The position numbers were made by a program, and so were the translations under genes. 54,970 nt of DNA from NCBI GenBank assembly GCA_963169455.1, contig CAUJDW010000087.1:1-54970 (forward strand). The letters are read 5' to 3'. Of the stretch, positions 18,894 to 27,201 are shown one piece after another. The first letter of the stretch is position 1, and each line of letters begins with the position of its first letter. This DNA is from Bacteroidota bacterium (GTDB lineage Bacteria; Bacteroidota; Bacteroidia; Chitinophagales; Saprospiraceae). Under the pieces are notes generated by a model. The model was not told the DNA's origin. It made no database searches and was given only the letters and a program-made list of their open reading frames with translations.

Positions 18894-20420
18894 ATGACAG
18901 TGATGAGAAAGTATGCCAACCTTTGGCTTTCGGCCCTGGTCGCCCTGTTTGTGACGGGAAGCACCCTCGCTCTGTATAGCTGGTTTCGGAATGAGGGCCG
19001 AACCGTCAAGGTGGAACACATTTCCGGTTCGCCGGCAAAAGGTGTGGCCTGGACGGTGGACAAAAACGGGGATATCATCCCCCTCGATTTCACCAAAACC
19101 GTTGAGCAGGTAGTGGACGCGGTGGTGTTCATCCAGTCCACCCAGGCAGTTTCGGCCGGGGGCGGGCAGGCCGGCCCCAACGATTTCCGCGGGCAGTTGC
19201 CCAGCCCCTTCCGCGATTTCTTCGGCGATCCCGAAACCAACCCCTTCTTCCGCTTTGAACAACCCGGCCCGCAATTGCGGGTGGGCGCCGGCTCGGGCGT
19301 CATCATCAGCGAGGATGGTTACATCGTGACGAACAACCACGTTGTGGCCGATGCCGACGACCTGGAAGTGACCTTGTCCGACAACCGCACCTTTAAGGCT
19401 ACGGTAGTAGGAACCGACCCCAGCACCGACCTGGCGCTCATCCGGATCAAGGCGGAGGGCCTGCGCACTATCCCTTTCGTCAATTCCGATGACGTAAAAG
19501 TCGGCGAATGGGTGCTGGCCGTGGGCAATCCCATGGGGCTGAACTCCACCGTGACCGCCGGCATCGTCAGCGCCAAGGCGCGCAACCTCAACCTGCTGCG
19601 CGAACAGTATGCCGTGGAAAGCTTTATCCAGACCGACGCGGCCATCAACCCCGGCAACAGCGGCGGCGCACTGGTCAACCTGGAAGGGGGGCTGGTGGGC
19701 ATTAACACCGCTATCGCCAGCCCCACCGGCGCCTACGCGGGTTATGGTTTCGCCGTGCCGGGCAATATCGTCAATAAAGTGGTGGAAGACCTGCTGAAGT
19801 ACGGCCTCGTGCAGCGCGGCGTGCTCGGCATCATGATCCGCTCGGTTGATGGCAACCTCGCCAGGGAAAAAGGCCTGGAAGTTTCCAGCGGGGCCTACGT
19901 CGACAGCCTGCTTGAAAACAGCGCCGCCGGCGCCGCCGGCATTCAGCCCGGCGACGTCATCGTCGGAATCAACGACAGGGCCATCAAATCTTCTCCGGAG
20001 CTCCAGGAAATGGTCGCCCGCTACCGCCCCGGCGATAAGGTGAGCGTCAAGGTGAACCGCAAGGGCAGGGAAAAGGCCTTTGAAGTGGCTCTGAACAACC
20101 GCCAGGGCAGCACTGCACTGGTGCAGAAGGAAAAACAGGAAGGGCTCGCCATGCTCGGCGCGGAATTCGAAACCGTGGAGCCCGGCCTGGCCCGGAAGCT
20201 GGATATCGATGGCGGGGTGAAGGTTAAAAAAATCAACCCGGGCAAATTGCGCAAATACACGAACATGCGCGAGGGCTTCATCATTACCAAAGTGGATGGC
20301 CAAAAGATCAGCTCCGTGGATGCTCTGTCCAAAGCCCTCGAAAACAAATCGGGGGGTGTGATGCTGGAAGGAGTGTATGAGGATATCCCGGGCGTGTATT
20401 ATTATGCTTTCGGGATGTAG
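18894..20420 (+). CDS. degP: Periplasmic serine protease DegP/HtrA
   Basis: Envelope quality-control protease-chaperone. From ATG 18894 the product is 508 aa (a TTG at 18888 and an ATG at 18903 are alternatives) with an N-terminal signal or anchor (LWLSALVALFVTGSTLALYSW). The trypsin-like domain has H149 (TNNHVVADAD), D179 (STDLALI) and S256 (NPGNSGGAL). Two PDZ domains follow (GVLGIMIRSV ... GIQPGDVIVGIN, then the second from about 400). Its last 19 bp overlap the convergent hypothetical gene. It is divergent from the M14 gene. Confidence 0.95.
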   Translation: MTVMRKYANLWLSALVALFVTGSTLALYSWFRNEGRTVKVEHISGSPAKGVAWTVDKNGDIIPLDFTKTVEQVVDAVVFIQSTQAVSAGGGQAGPNDFRGQLPSPFRDFFGDPETNPFFRFEQPGPQLRVGAGSGVIISEDGYIVTNNHVVADADDLEVTLSDNRTFKATVVGTDPSTDLALIRIKAEGLRTIPFVNSDDVKVGEWVLAVGNPMGLNSTVTAGIVSAKARNLNLLREQYAVESFIQTDAAINPGNSGGALVNLEGGLVGINTAIASPTGAYAGYGFAVPGNIVNKVVEDLLKYGLVQRGVLGIMIRSVDGNLAREKGLEVSSGAYVDSLLENSAAGAAGIQPGDVIVGINDRAIKSSPELQEMVARYRPGDKVSVKVNRKGREKAFEVALNNRQGSTALVQKEKQEGLAMLGAEFETVEPGLARKLDIDGGVKVKKINPGKLRKYTNMREGFIITKVDGQKISSVDALSKALENKSGGVMLEGVYEDIPGVYYYAFGM

Positions 20421-20890
20421 GTTTCGAAAAACTCTTTCCGGGCGATGCGGTAAACTTCGCTGAAATCGGGTGGGCTGGCCAGGAAATCGCCGAGGCAGGC
20501 CTTCATGGGGTTTTTCCAGGGCGCCTCGAACCAGAAGGTTTCAGGAAGGGCCAGCCTTTCCAATATTTCTGAGCTCAACTCCAGGGCTACGATTTTTCCT
20601 TTGGGCTCGTATTCGTCGAACCCGCCTTCTCCGCTTTTGATGAGGGTGTACTTCTGGTGAAAGGCGGCGGGTTTGACAATGTACGACTCCCCGGCCTCCG
20701 TTTTATTGATGATGATGTAATCGCCTTCCTCGGCCTCGTTTACCGTTTCCAGTCCGCTGTCGGTGACTGTTGCCACAGTTTCTCCGGCCGCAGCCTTGCG
20801 GGCCAGTACGTTCAGTTTTTTTGAAAAAACGCTCCCTTCCGCTTTCAGCAGGGGTAAGGCGCGGCTTTTTAATTCTTCCTGTGATAACAT
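20402..20890 (-). CDS. Hypothetical protein
   Basis: A 162-aa cytosolic-looking protein with no signal peptide or membrane segment that I do not recognise. It has an N-terminal helical part (MLSQEELKSRALPLLKAEG), a central beta-rich region (EEGDYIIINKTEAGESYIVKPAAF) and a C-terminal helical region. It overlaps the 3' end of degP by 19 bp in convergent orientation and lies 19 bp upstream of metF on the same strand, so it may be the first gene of a pair with metF. Confidence 0.7.
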   Translation of the reverse strand: MLSQEELKSRALPLLKAEGSVFSKKLNVLARKAAAGETVATVTDSGLETVNEAEEGDYIIINKTEAGESYIVKPAAFHQKYTLIKSGEGGFDEYEPKGKIVALELSSEILERLALPETFWFEAPWKNPMKACLGDFLASPPDFSEVYRIARKEFFETYIPKA

Positions 20891-20909
20891 ATCCTGTTAA
20901 ATTGATGCT

Positions 20910-21866
20910 TCAGTACACTGCCTCCACCACTTTTCTGATCGTATCCGAATCGCCCATGGTGTAGTAATGCAGGCAGGGCGCTCCCCTTTCCTTGAGTTCT
21001 TTCGACTGCTGGATGCACCACTCGATGCCAGCCTCGGTGCGCGCCTCGGCGCTTTTGGCCTTTGTGATGCCCTCGACGAGTTCTTCGGGCAGGTCGACGT
21101 GGAAGATGCGGGGGATGGAGTTGAGCTGATGCAGTTTGGTCAGAGGCTTCAGCCCCGGCACGATGGGCACGGTAATGCCCATTTCCCGGCATCGGCTGAC
21201 GAAGTCGAAGTATTTCCTGTTGTCAAAAAACATCTGGGTGACGATGTAGTCGGCGCCGGCCTCGATCTTGGCCTTGGTCTGTATCAGGTCGAAATCCAGG
21301 TTGGGCGATTCGAAATGTTTTTCCGGGTAGCCGGCTACGCCGATGCAGAAATCGGTTCTGACCCCATTGTCGATATCATCGTCCAGGTATTTGCCCTTGT
21401 TCATATCCACGATCTGCCTGACCAGGTCGATGGCATAGTTGTGGCCGCCTTCCTCGGGCACGAATTTGCCCTCGAACTGCCGCGCGTCACCGCGGATGGC
21501 CAGCACATTATTGATGTTGAGGAAATTCAGGTCGATCAGGGCGTTTTCGGTATCTTCCCGCGTAAAACCGCCGCAGATGAGATGCGGGACGGCATCTACG
21601 CCGTAGCGGTGCATGATGGCGGCGCAGATGCCCACCGTGCCGGGCCGCTTCCGGATCGCCACCTTCTCGTAATAACCACTCGACCGCTTTTTGTAGAGGA
21701 ACTCCTCGCGGTGGTAGGTCACATCAATAAATGGCGGCTTGAACTCCATAAGCGGGTCGAGGGTGTCGAAAATGGCCTGCATACTGCCGCCCTTCAGGGG
21801 GGGAAGTACTTCGAAGGATATAAGGGCCTGGCCTTTTGCTTTCTCGAAGTATTCTGTGACTTTCAT
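20910..21866 (-). CDS. metF: Methylenetetrahydrofolate reductase
   Basis: Flavoprotein that reduces 5,10-methylene-THF to 5-methyl-THF for methionine synthesis. The 318-aa product from ATG 21866 (MKVTEYFEKAKG) contains SFEVLPP, PFIDVTYH, GICAAIMHRYGVDAVPHLICGG, NVLAIRGDA, EAGADYIVTQMFFDN and PIVPGLKPLT, all MetF landmarks of the TIM barrel. The frame extends upstream to 22034 but those 56 residues have no family match and run into the TetR operator. It is divergent from the tetR gene. Confidence 0.95.
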   Translation of the reverse strand: MKVTEYFEKAKGQALISFEVLPPLKGGSMQAIFDTLDPLMEFKPPFIDVTYHREEFLYKKRSSGYYEKVAIRKRPGTVGICAAIMHRYGVDAVPHLICGGFTREDTENALIDLNFLNINNVLAIRGDARQFEGKFVPEEGGHNYAIDLVRQIVDMNKGKYLDDDIDNGVRTDFCIGVAGYPEKHFESPNLDFDLIQTKAKIEAGADYIVTQMFFDNRKYFDFVSRCREMGITVPIVPGLKPLTKLHQLNSIPRIFHVDLPEELVEGITKAKSAEARTEAGIEWCIQQSKELKERGAPCLHYYTMGDSDTIRKVVEAVY

Positions 21867-22014
21867 TCTTTGGGTTCTTAAAACGCATCTTTTGTCGGGG
21901 GGTAAAAATACGCATTCCGCAGCTTTATTACCAGCAGGTATGCCAAAGCCGTTTGTCGCATTTTTTTCGCTATTGGCCGTCTGCCCTTGACACGTCAGGT
22001 TTATTCCTGTATTT

Positions 22015-22034
22015 TTGACTAAACGTTCGGTCAA
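22015..22034. promoter_or_regulatory. Probable TetR-family operator
   Basis: TTGACTAAACGTTCGGTCAA is a 20-bp palindrome mismatched only at the two symmetric dinucleotides (positions 6-7 and 14-15). Its centre AACGTT and GTCA ends are of the type bound by TetR-family repressors. It ends 13 bp before the tetR ATG, so autorepression is the natural reading; it also lies 149 bp upstream of the divergent metF start. Confidence 0.7.
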
Positions 22035-22047
22035 TTAAAAAAAGTGC

Positions 22048-22635
22048 ATGTCGCCACGCAGCAAGCAACAGAATGAGGTGATCCGCCAGAAGAGCATTGA
22101 AGCGATCCGGGAGGCGGCGCTGGAGTTGTTTGCCCGCAACGGATACCACAGCACATCCATCAGCCAGATCGCGGCCGGCGCCGGTGTTTCGAAAGGGCTT
22201 CTGTACAACTACTTTGAAAGCAAGGAAGCCCTGCTGCGGGATATTATCATGGAGGTAGTGGCGCTGGGCGATACTTTCATGAGCCGGATAAGGGCCGCCA
22301 CCGACGATGGGGCGGAGCAGATCAGGATGCTGGTCGAAGCTTCCTTCTCTGCGGTGCAGCAGAACCGGCATTACTGGAAACTCATGGCCGCCCTTTCCCT
22401 GCAAACCGACGCCCTGTCCGGGCTGATGCCCATGCTGAAAGAAAAGCAGGAAGAAAACCTTCGGGCCATCGCCGAAATGTTCCGGAAAACGGGCGCCGCC
22501 AGGGCCCGGGAAATGGCTTATTACTTCAGCGCCGTGCTGGACGGGGTCTTGATGCACTACATGCAACTCGGGGGCAACTACCCGATCGAAGAAATGAAAT
22601 CTCTGGTGCTGGAGCGCTTTTTGCCGGAGTGCTGA
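22048..22635 (+). CDS. TetR-family transcriptional regulator
   Basis: A 195-aa one-component repressor with the N-terminal HTH: AIREAALELFARNGYHSTSISQIAAGAGVSK-GLLYNYFESKEALL (residues about 18-62), a textbook TetR DNA-binding domain. The C-terminal ligand domain is all-helical and undefined. An upstream palindrome (22015-22034) is its likely operator. The LolA-like gene begins 56 bp after the stop, so this regulator probably controls the following envelope-transport module. Confidence 0.93.
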   Translation: MSPRSKQQNEVIRQKSIEAIREAALELFARNGYHSTSISQIAAGAGVSKGLLYNYFESKEALLRDIIMEVVALGDTFMSRIRAATDDGAEQIRMLVEASFSAVQQNRHYWKLMAALSLQTDALSGLMPMLKEKQEENLRAIAEMFRKTGAARAREMAYYFSAVLDGVLMHYMQLGGNYPIEEMKSLVLERFLPEC

Positions 22636-22691
22636 AAGCATATTCCCAATGCGCCTGCCCAACATCAGCCAATAAAAAAACCGAAATCCTG

Positions 22692-23456
22692 ATGAAACAT
22701 TTTCTTGCTGTTCTGATCATCCTCACTGCCGGCGCGGGCTGGAATGGCTTTGCCCAGACAGGCAAAAGCCTCACCGCCAAAGAGATCGTACAGAAGGCCG
22801 ACGCCAAAGCCCGCGGCGAATACAGCATCGGCGAGATCAAAATGACCATCGTGCGCCCAACCTGGAGCCGGGAAATGACTATGAAAAGCTGGTCCAGGGG
22901 CACGGAATACGCCCTCATCCTCGTTACGGCGCCGGCCCGCGACAAGGGCACGGCTTTCCTCAAACGCGAAAAAGAGATATGGAACTGGCAGCCTTCCATA
23001 GACCGGACCATCAAGCTGCCGCCGTCCATGATGATGCAGTCCTGGATGGGTTCCGACTTCACGAACGACGACCTGATCAGGGAATCGTCTATTGTAGAGG
23101 ATTATACCCACAAGCTGGCGGCATCCGAAACCATTGAAGGCCGGGAGTGCTACAAGGTCGAACTGACGCCAAAAGATGACGCCCCGGTCGTCTGGGGTAA
23201 AATCACGAGCTGGATCGACAAAAAGGACTTTATGCAGATGAAAGCCGAATTCCGGGATGAAGAAGGTTTTCTGGTGAATACCATGTACGGCAAGAATGTC
23301 AAAGAACTGGGCGGCCGCCTCCTGCCTTCGAGAATGGAGGTCATCCCCGCTGACGAGCCTGGCAACAAAACGATCGTGGAGTACCTGAGCCTGGATTTTA
23401 ACAAGCCGATCGATGTTTCTTTCTTCTCCATTCAGAACCTGAAGCGGGTGAAGTAG
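22692..23456 (+). CDS. LolA-like outer-membrane lipoprotein-sorting protein
   Basis: A 254-aa periplasmic protein from ATG 22692 with signal peptide (MKHFLAVLIILTAGAGWNGFAQ); the frame is open to 22629 but without a signal. The body fits the LolA-like 'outer membrane lipoprotein-sorting protein' family: half-barrel strands such as SIGEIKMTIVRPTWSREMTM, KDKGTAFLK-type and EIWNWQPSIDRTIKLPPSMMMQSW, then YKVELTPKDD. LolA-fold proteins carry lipid-modified cargo across the periplasm. Its place before two LolC/FtsX permeases and an ATPase supports a transport role; the cargo is unknown. Confidence 0.82.
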   Translation: MKHFLAVLIILTAGAGWNGFAQTGKSLTAKEIVQKADAKARGEYSIGEIKMTIVRPTWSREMTMKSWSRGTEYALILVTAPARDKGTAFLKREKEIWNWQPSIDRTIKLPPSMMMQSWMGSDFTNDDLIRESSIVEDYTHKLAASETIEGRECYKVELTPKDDAPVVWGKITSWIDKKDFMQMKAEFRDEEGFLVNTMYGKNVKELGGRLLPSRMEVIPADEPGNKTIVEYLSLDFNKPIDVSFFSIQNLKRVK

Positions 23457-23482
23457 GTGGCTGGGGAGTAGTGAGGGAAATG

Positions 23483-23579
23483 GCTATATTGCTATATTGC
23501 TATATTGCTATATGGTTATATGGTTATATGGTTATATGGTTATATGGCTATATGGCTATAGGGTAATGGCTATATGGCT
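23483..23579. repeat. 8-bp AT-rich tandem repeat (minisatellite)
   Basis: Ten consecutive 8-bp units run from 23483 to 23562: GCTATATT three times, GCTATATG, GTTATATG four times, GCTATATG, GCTATAGG. A GTAATG interruption and one more GCTATATG GCT follow. It fills the gap between the LolA-like gene and the first permease. The same unit recurs at 24920-24943 and 43168-43191. Confidence 0.9.
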
Positions 23580-23635
23580 GACATGCCGGGGTGTTGGCAT
23601 CTTAAGGAACTCCGTAACTATAAACAAGCAATCCG

Positions 23636-24853
23636 ATGTTATTCAGACTGGCCTGGCGCAATATCTGGCGCAATAAGCGGCGCACGCTGATCACCATGGC
23701 GTCCATCCTGTTTGCCGTGTTGTTTGCCACCTTTATGGAGTCCATGCAGAAAGGGGCGTGGGATCACATGATCAGCAGTGTGGTCAACTATTATTTCGGC
23801 TTTGCGCAGGTGCACCAGAAAGGCTACTGGGAAGAGCAGTCCATCGACAAGGCTTTCCCTCTGGCGGATTCCCTGATGCAGCTGGAGGCCCGGAACGCCA
23901 GGATACAGAAAGTAATCCCGCGGATCGAGTCGTTCGCGCTGGCCTCGACAGGCAACAACACCTCCGGCGTACTGGCCATCGGCATTGACCCTCTGGCCGA
24001 AAACAGCATGACCAACCTGGGCGGCCGGCTTTCGAAAGGGAAGTACCTGGAGCGCGGCGAGGCTGCCGCCCTGCTCGCCGAAGGCGTGGCGAAACACCTG
24101 GGCGTCGGCCTTGGCGATACCATCGTGCTGATCAGCCAGGGCTACCACGGCGTCAATGCAGCGGGTAAATACCCGGTGAAAGGGCTGGTGAACTTCGGCT
24201 CGCCGGAGCTGAACAAACAGATGGTGTACCTGCCGCTTGAAGAAGCCCAGCATTTCTACGGCGCTCCCGGCATGGTGACCTCCATAGCCCTGAAAATCGG
24301 CAGCCAGGATGATATCAGGCCCGTGGTCCGATCGCTGTATCAGGCCCTGGACACCTCGGTTTACGAAGTGATGGACTGGCAGGAGATGCTGCCCGACCTG
24401 GTGCAGGCCAAATCTCTGGACAGCGCCGGCAACATCATCGTTTACTTCATCCTATACCTCATTATCGCCTTCGGCATTTTCGGCACCATCCTGATGATGA
24501 CGAAGGAGCGGGAATACGAGTTCGGCGTGCTCATTTCCATCGGCATGCACCGTTGGCAACTGGGGGTCGCCGTGTGGATGGAAGTGGTGATGCTGGGATT
24601 GGTGGGAGCCCTGGCCGGCATCCTGGCCAGCCTGCCGTTTGTCTGGTGGTTCAATATCCACCCCCTACGCTTCACAGGAGATTACGCCTCTGCCTTGGAA
24701 AACTGGGGTTTTGAGCCCATTTTCCCCACCCTCTTGTCGCTGCGCATCTTCATACAACAGGCCCTGCTGGTCTTTATCCTGACCGCGGTGCTGGCCGCTT
24801 ACCCGATATACAAAATCGGCAAGCTGAAACTCGTGCAGGCGATGAGGGGCTAA
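23636..24853 (+). CDS. FtsX/LolC-type ABC transporter permease (1)
   Basis: A 405-aa inner-membrane permease of the MacB/LolCE type. It opens LFRLAWRNIWRNKRRTLITM, the usual N-terminal amphipathic stretch, with TM1 at about 20-37. A large periplasmic domain (about 40-260) is followed by three C-terminal TMs near 268-290, 315-338 and 375-398, including REYEFGVLISIGMHRWQL, the coupling region that contacts the ATPase. It is the first of two dissimilar permeases, suggesting a LolCE-like heterodimer. Confidence 0.9.
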   Translation: MLFRLAWRNIWRNKRRTLITMASILFAVLFATFMESMQKGAWDHMISSVVNYYFGFAQVHQKGYWEEQSIDKAFPLADSLMQLEARNARIQKVIPRIESFALASTGNNTSGVLAIGIDPLAENSMTNLGGRLSKGKYLERGEAAALLAEGVAKHLGVGLGDTIVLISQGYHGVNAAGKYPVKGLVNFGSPELNKQMVYLPLEEAQHFYGAPGMVTSIALKIGSQDDIRPVVRSLYQALDTSVYEVMDWQEMLPDLVQAKSLDSAGNIIVYFILYLIIAFGIFGTILMMTKEREYEFGVLISIGMHRWQLGVAVWMEVVMLGLVGALAGILASLPFVWWFNIHPLRFTGDYASALENWGFEPIFPTLLSLRIFIQQALLVFILTAVLAAYPIYKIGKLKLVQAMRG

Positions 24854-24919
24854 GTAGTTGGACAGTAACTCATACTGCTTTGGAAATACGGCGTCAATAG
24901 CATTGTTCCTGGGGCTAGG

Positions 24920-25070
24920 GTCATATTGTTGGATTGTTATATTGTTCTGCTAAATATGTCCTTAGTCACTAAACAGTGGGCAGTATGCCAGTACGTCCGT
25001 GCCCGGGAAGCGGGGAGCAGAGCGAAACGGACGGAGTCATGCTGAAACCCTGAAACCTTAAACGTAGAAC
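24920..25070. repeat. Intergenic repeats: 8-bp minisatellite remnant and TTGAAACC-type phrase
   Basis: In the 275-bp gap between the two permease genes, 24920-24943 reads GTCATATT GTTGGATT GTTATATT, three degenerate copies of the minisatellite at 23483. Bases 25042-25070 read as a CTGAAACCC/TGAAACCTT/AAACG phrase that recurs at 50931-50960 and 54190-54209. No gene is supported here. Confidence 0.55.
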
Positions 25071-25128
25071 CCGCCTCCGCATGGCCCGATAGCCACAGGA
25101 CTGACGGGAGAAGCAAACAACCATAACG

Positions 25129-26373
25129 ATGATACCAATAATGGCATGGCGGAACATCTGGCGCAACACCACGCGCAGCCTGGTCGTGATCGGGGCGGTG
25201 GCCATCGGAATATGGGCGGCCATTTCGCTGTCCGGTTTTGCGGCCGGCATGATGAAAAGCTATATCAATAATTCCGTTCAGCATATTATTTCCCATATCC
25301 AGGTACACCATCCGGGCTTTCTGGAGGAGTATGATGTCGAATATGCCCTGCGGGACGCTCCGGCCGTTGAGCAGCTTATCCGTTCGGAACCCGGGGTGAA
25401 GGCGGTGAGCGTGCGCTCTTTGTCGAGCGCGATGATCTCTTCGGCCAAGGGCGCCCGGGGCGTGCGCGTCAAAGGCATAGTGCCCGGCGATGAAGCCCGG
25501 GTCAACGCCCTGGATGAGAAGATCAGGGAAGGAGAATACCTCTCGGATGAGATGAAGAACCCCCTGCTCATCAGCACCGATCTGGCGGAAAAGCTCAATG
25601 TGAAGCTGCGCTCCAAGGTGGTGCTCACCTTTCAGGACATGGAGGGGGAAATAACGGCAGCTGCTTTCCGCATTGCCGGCCTTTTCGACACCGGCAACAA
25701 CCCCTTTGACGAAGCCCACGTGTTCGTCCGCCGCGATGACCTCAACCGCCTGCTGGAGCCCGCCAACAGCAGCAGCTACGACATTCCGCCCGGGGCCCTG
25801 GCCCACGAAATTGCCCTCATGGCCGGCGACGTGCGCCAGGTGGACGCCATTGCGGAAAGCCTGCAGAAAAAGCTGCCGGGCCTGGATGTGCAAACCTACC
25901 GGCAGCTTTCACCCGACCTGGAACTCTATGAAGGGCAGATGACCACAGTTTCGATCATCTATCTGGCCATCATCATGCTCGCCCTGGTGTTCGGCATCAT
26001 CAACACCATGCTCATGGCCGTGCTCGAACGCATCAAGGAACTGGGCATGCTCATGGCCATCGGGATGAACAAGCCGCGGGTGTTCCGGATGATCATGCTG
26101 GAGGCCGTCCTGCTGGGCGCAGTGGCCATGCCGGCCGGTATGCTGCTGGGGTATTTAACCATCGCTTACATTGGAGCCAATGGGATCGACCTCTCCATGT
26201 ATGGCGACACGATGGAAGAATTCGGCATGTCTAACATTATCTATTTCGAGATCGAACCGGTGGTTTACTGGCAGGTAGCCATCGGCGTATTCCTGACGGC
26301 CGTGCTGGCCTCGGTCTATCCCGCCTGGAAGGCCATAAAGCTGCGGCCTGTCGAGGCGCTGCACAAGATATGA
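25129..26373 (+). CDS. FtsX/LolC-type ABC transporter permease (2)
   Basis: A 414-aa partner permease. It starts MIPIMAWRNIWRNTTRSLVV (ATG 25141 is an alternative start), followed by TM1, a periplasmic domain (about 45-275) and three C-terminal TMs (about 282-305, 325-350, 378-400). The coupling segment is LERIKELGMLMAIGMNKPRV. The C-terminus YPAWKAIKLRPVEALHKI is typical of MacB/LolE permeases. The ATPase gene follows after 42 bp. Confidence 0.9.
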   Translation: MIPIMAWRNIWRNTTRSLVVIGAVAIGIWAAISLSGFAAGMMKSYINNSVQHIISHIQVHHPGFLEEYDVEYALRDAPAVEQLIRSEPGVKAVSVRSLSSAMISSAKGARGVRVKGIVPGDEARVNALDEKIREGEYLSDEMKNPLLISTDLAEKLNVKLRSKVVLTFQDMEGEITAAAFRIAGLFDTGNNPFDEAHVFVRRDDLNRLLEPANSSSYDIPPGALAHEIALMAGDVRQVDAIAESLQKKLPGLDVQTYRQLSPDLELYEGQMTTVSIIYLAIIMLALVFGIINTMLMAVLERIKELGMLMAIGMNKPRVFRMIMLEAVLLGAVAMPAGMLLGYLTIAYIGANGIDLSMYGDTMEEFGMSNIIYFEIEPVVYWQVAIGVFLTAVLASVYPAWKAIKLRPVEALHKI

Positions 26374-26415
26374 AACTGAAAACCCTATGTTCAAACGCTT
26401 TTAAATAGTTCGGGA

Positions 26416-27117
26416 ATGAAAGTCATCACCACCACCGGCGTCACCAAAGTGTACAACCCCGACAAGATACCCGTCCAGGCCCTCAGTGGCGTTGACCTGA
26501 GAATCGAACAGGGCGAGTTTACGGCCATTGTGGGCCCTTCCGGTTCGGGGAAAACCACGCTGCTGAACATCATCGGCGGGCTGGACCGGCCTACCAGCGG
26601 CGACGTGGACATCGGCGGCGAAGACATTGACGCCATGAGCGACAACAAACTCATCGATTTCAGGAAGAATCACATCGGTTTTGTCTTCCAGGCCTACAAC
26701 CTCATTCCGGTGCTGACGGCGCGTGAGAACGTGGAATTTGTCATGCTGCTTCAGAACCGCCCTAAAAAAGAACGGCGGGAGCGGGCCGAAGAGCTGCTGC
26801 GCGCCGTGGGCCTGGAAGATAAAATGGACAAGCGCCCGGCGGAGTTGTCGGGCGGGCAGCAGCAGCGGGTGGCTATCGCCAGGGCTCTGGCCCCGAAACC
26901 CAACTTCATTCTGGCCGACGAACCTACCGCCAACCTCGACTCCGTTTCCACCGCCAACCTGCTGGACATCATGGCGCGCCTCAATAGGGAGGAGGACATC
27001 ACCTTCGTCTTCTCCACCCACGACCAGCGCGTCATCGACCGCGCCCGCCGGGTAATCACCCTGGTGGACGGGAAAGTGGCCTCGGACGAGGTGAGAGGGG
27101 GAGGAGGGAAAATGTGA
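26416..27117 (+). CDS. ABC transporter ATP-binding protein, LolD/MacB type
   Basis: A 233-aa ATPase. Walker A GPSGSGKT (40-47), Q-loop FVFQAYNLIPVLTARENV, ABC signature LSGGQQQRVAIARAL, Walker B FILADEP with the D-loop NLDS, and H-loop STHD are all present. The sequence style (ALSGVDLRIEQGEF) is that of the LolD/MacB/FtsE class that powers mechanotransmission permeases. It sits directly after the two permeases and should energise them. The C-terminal tail VRGGGGKM runs into a repeat-like region. Confidence 0.94.
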   Translation: MKVITTTGVTKVYNPDKIPVQALSGVDLRIEQGEFTAIVGPSGSGKTTLLNIIGGLDRPTSGDVDIGGEDIDAMSDNKLIDFRKNHIGFVFQAYNLIPVLTARENVEFVMLLQNRPKKERRERAEELLRAVGLEDKMDKRPAELSGGQQQRVAIARALAPKPNFILADEPTANLDSVSTANLLDIMARLNREEDITFVFSTHDQRVIDRARRVITLVDGKVASDEVRGGGGKM

Positions 27118-27120
27118 AAG

Positions 27121-27180
27121 GCGGAAGTGGGAAGGTTTACCCGAACGCGAGCGAAGCGAGTGGGCGGGGCGGAAGGGGGC
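27121..27180. repeat. Dispersed copy of the 36-bp core/heptamer repeat
   Basis: Bases 27134-27170 (starting GGTTTACCCGAAC and ending GAGTGGGCGGGGC) match the reverse complement of the 36-bp core found three times at 48304-48510, with a few substitutions (A/G, T/C) in the middle. It is flanked by GCGGAAG and GGAAGGG heptamer-like units. The copy lies between the ATPase and the barrel gene, and is why the open frame upstream of 27202 should not be read as protein. Confidence 0.7.
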
Positions 27181-27201
27181 AAAAAAACGGACAGAACACT
27201 G

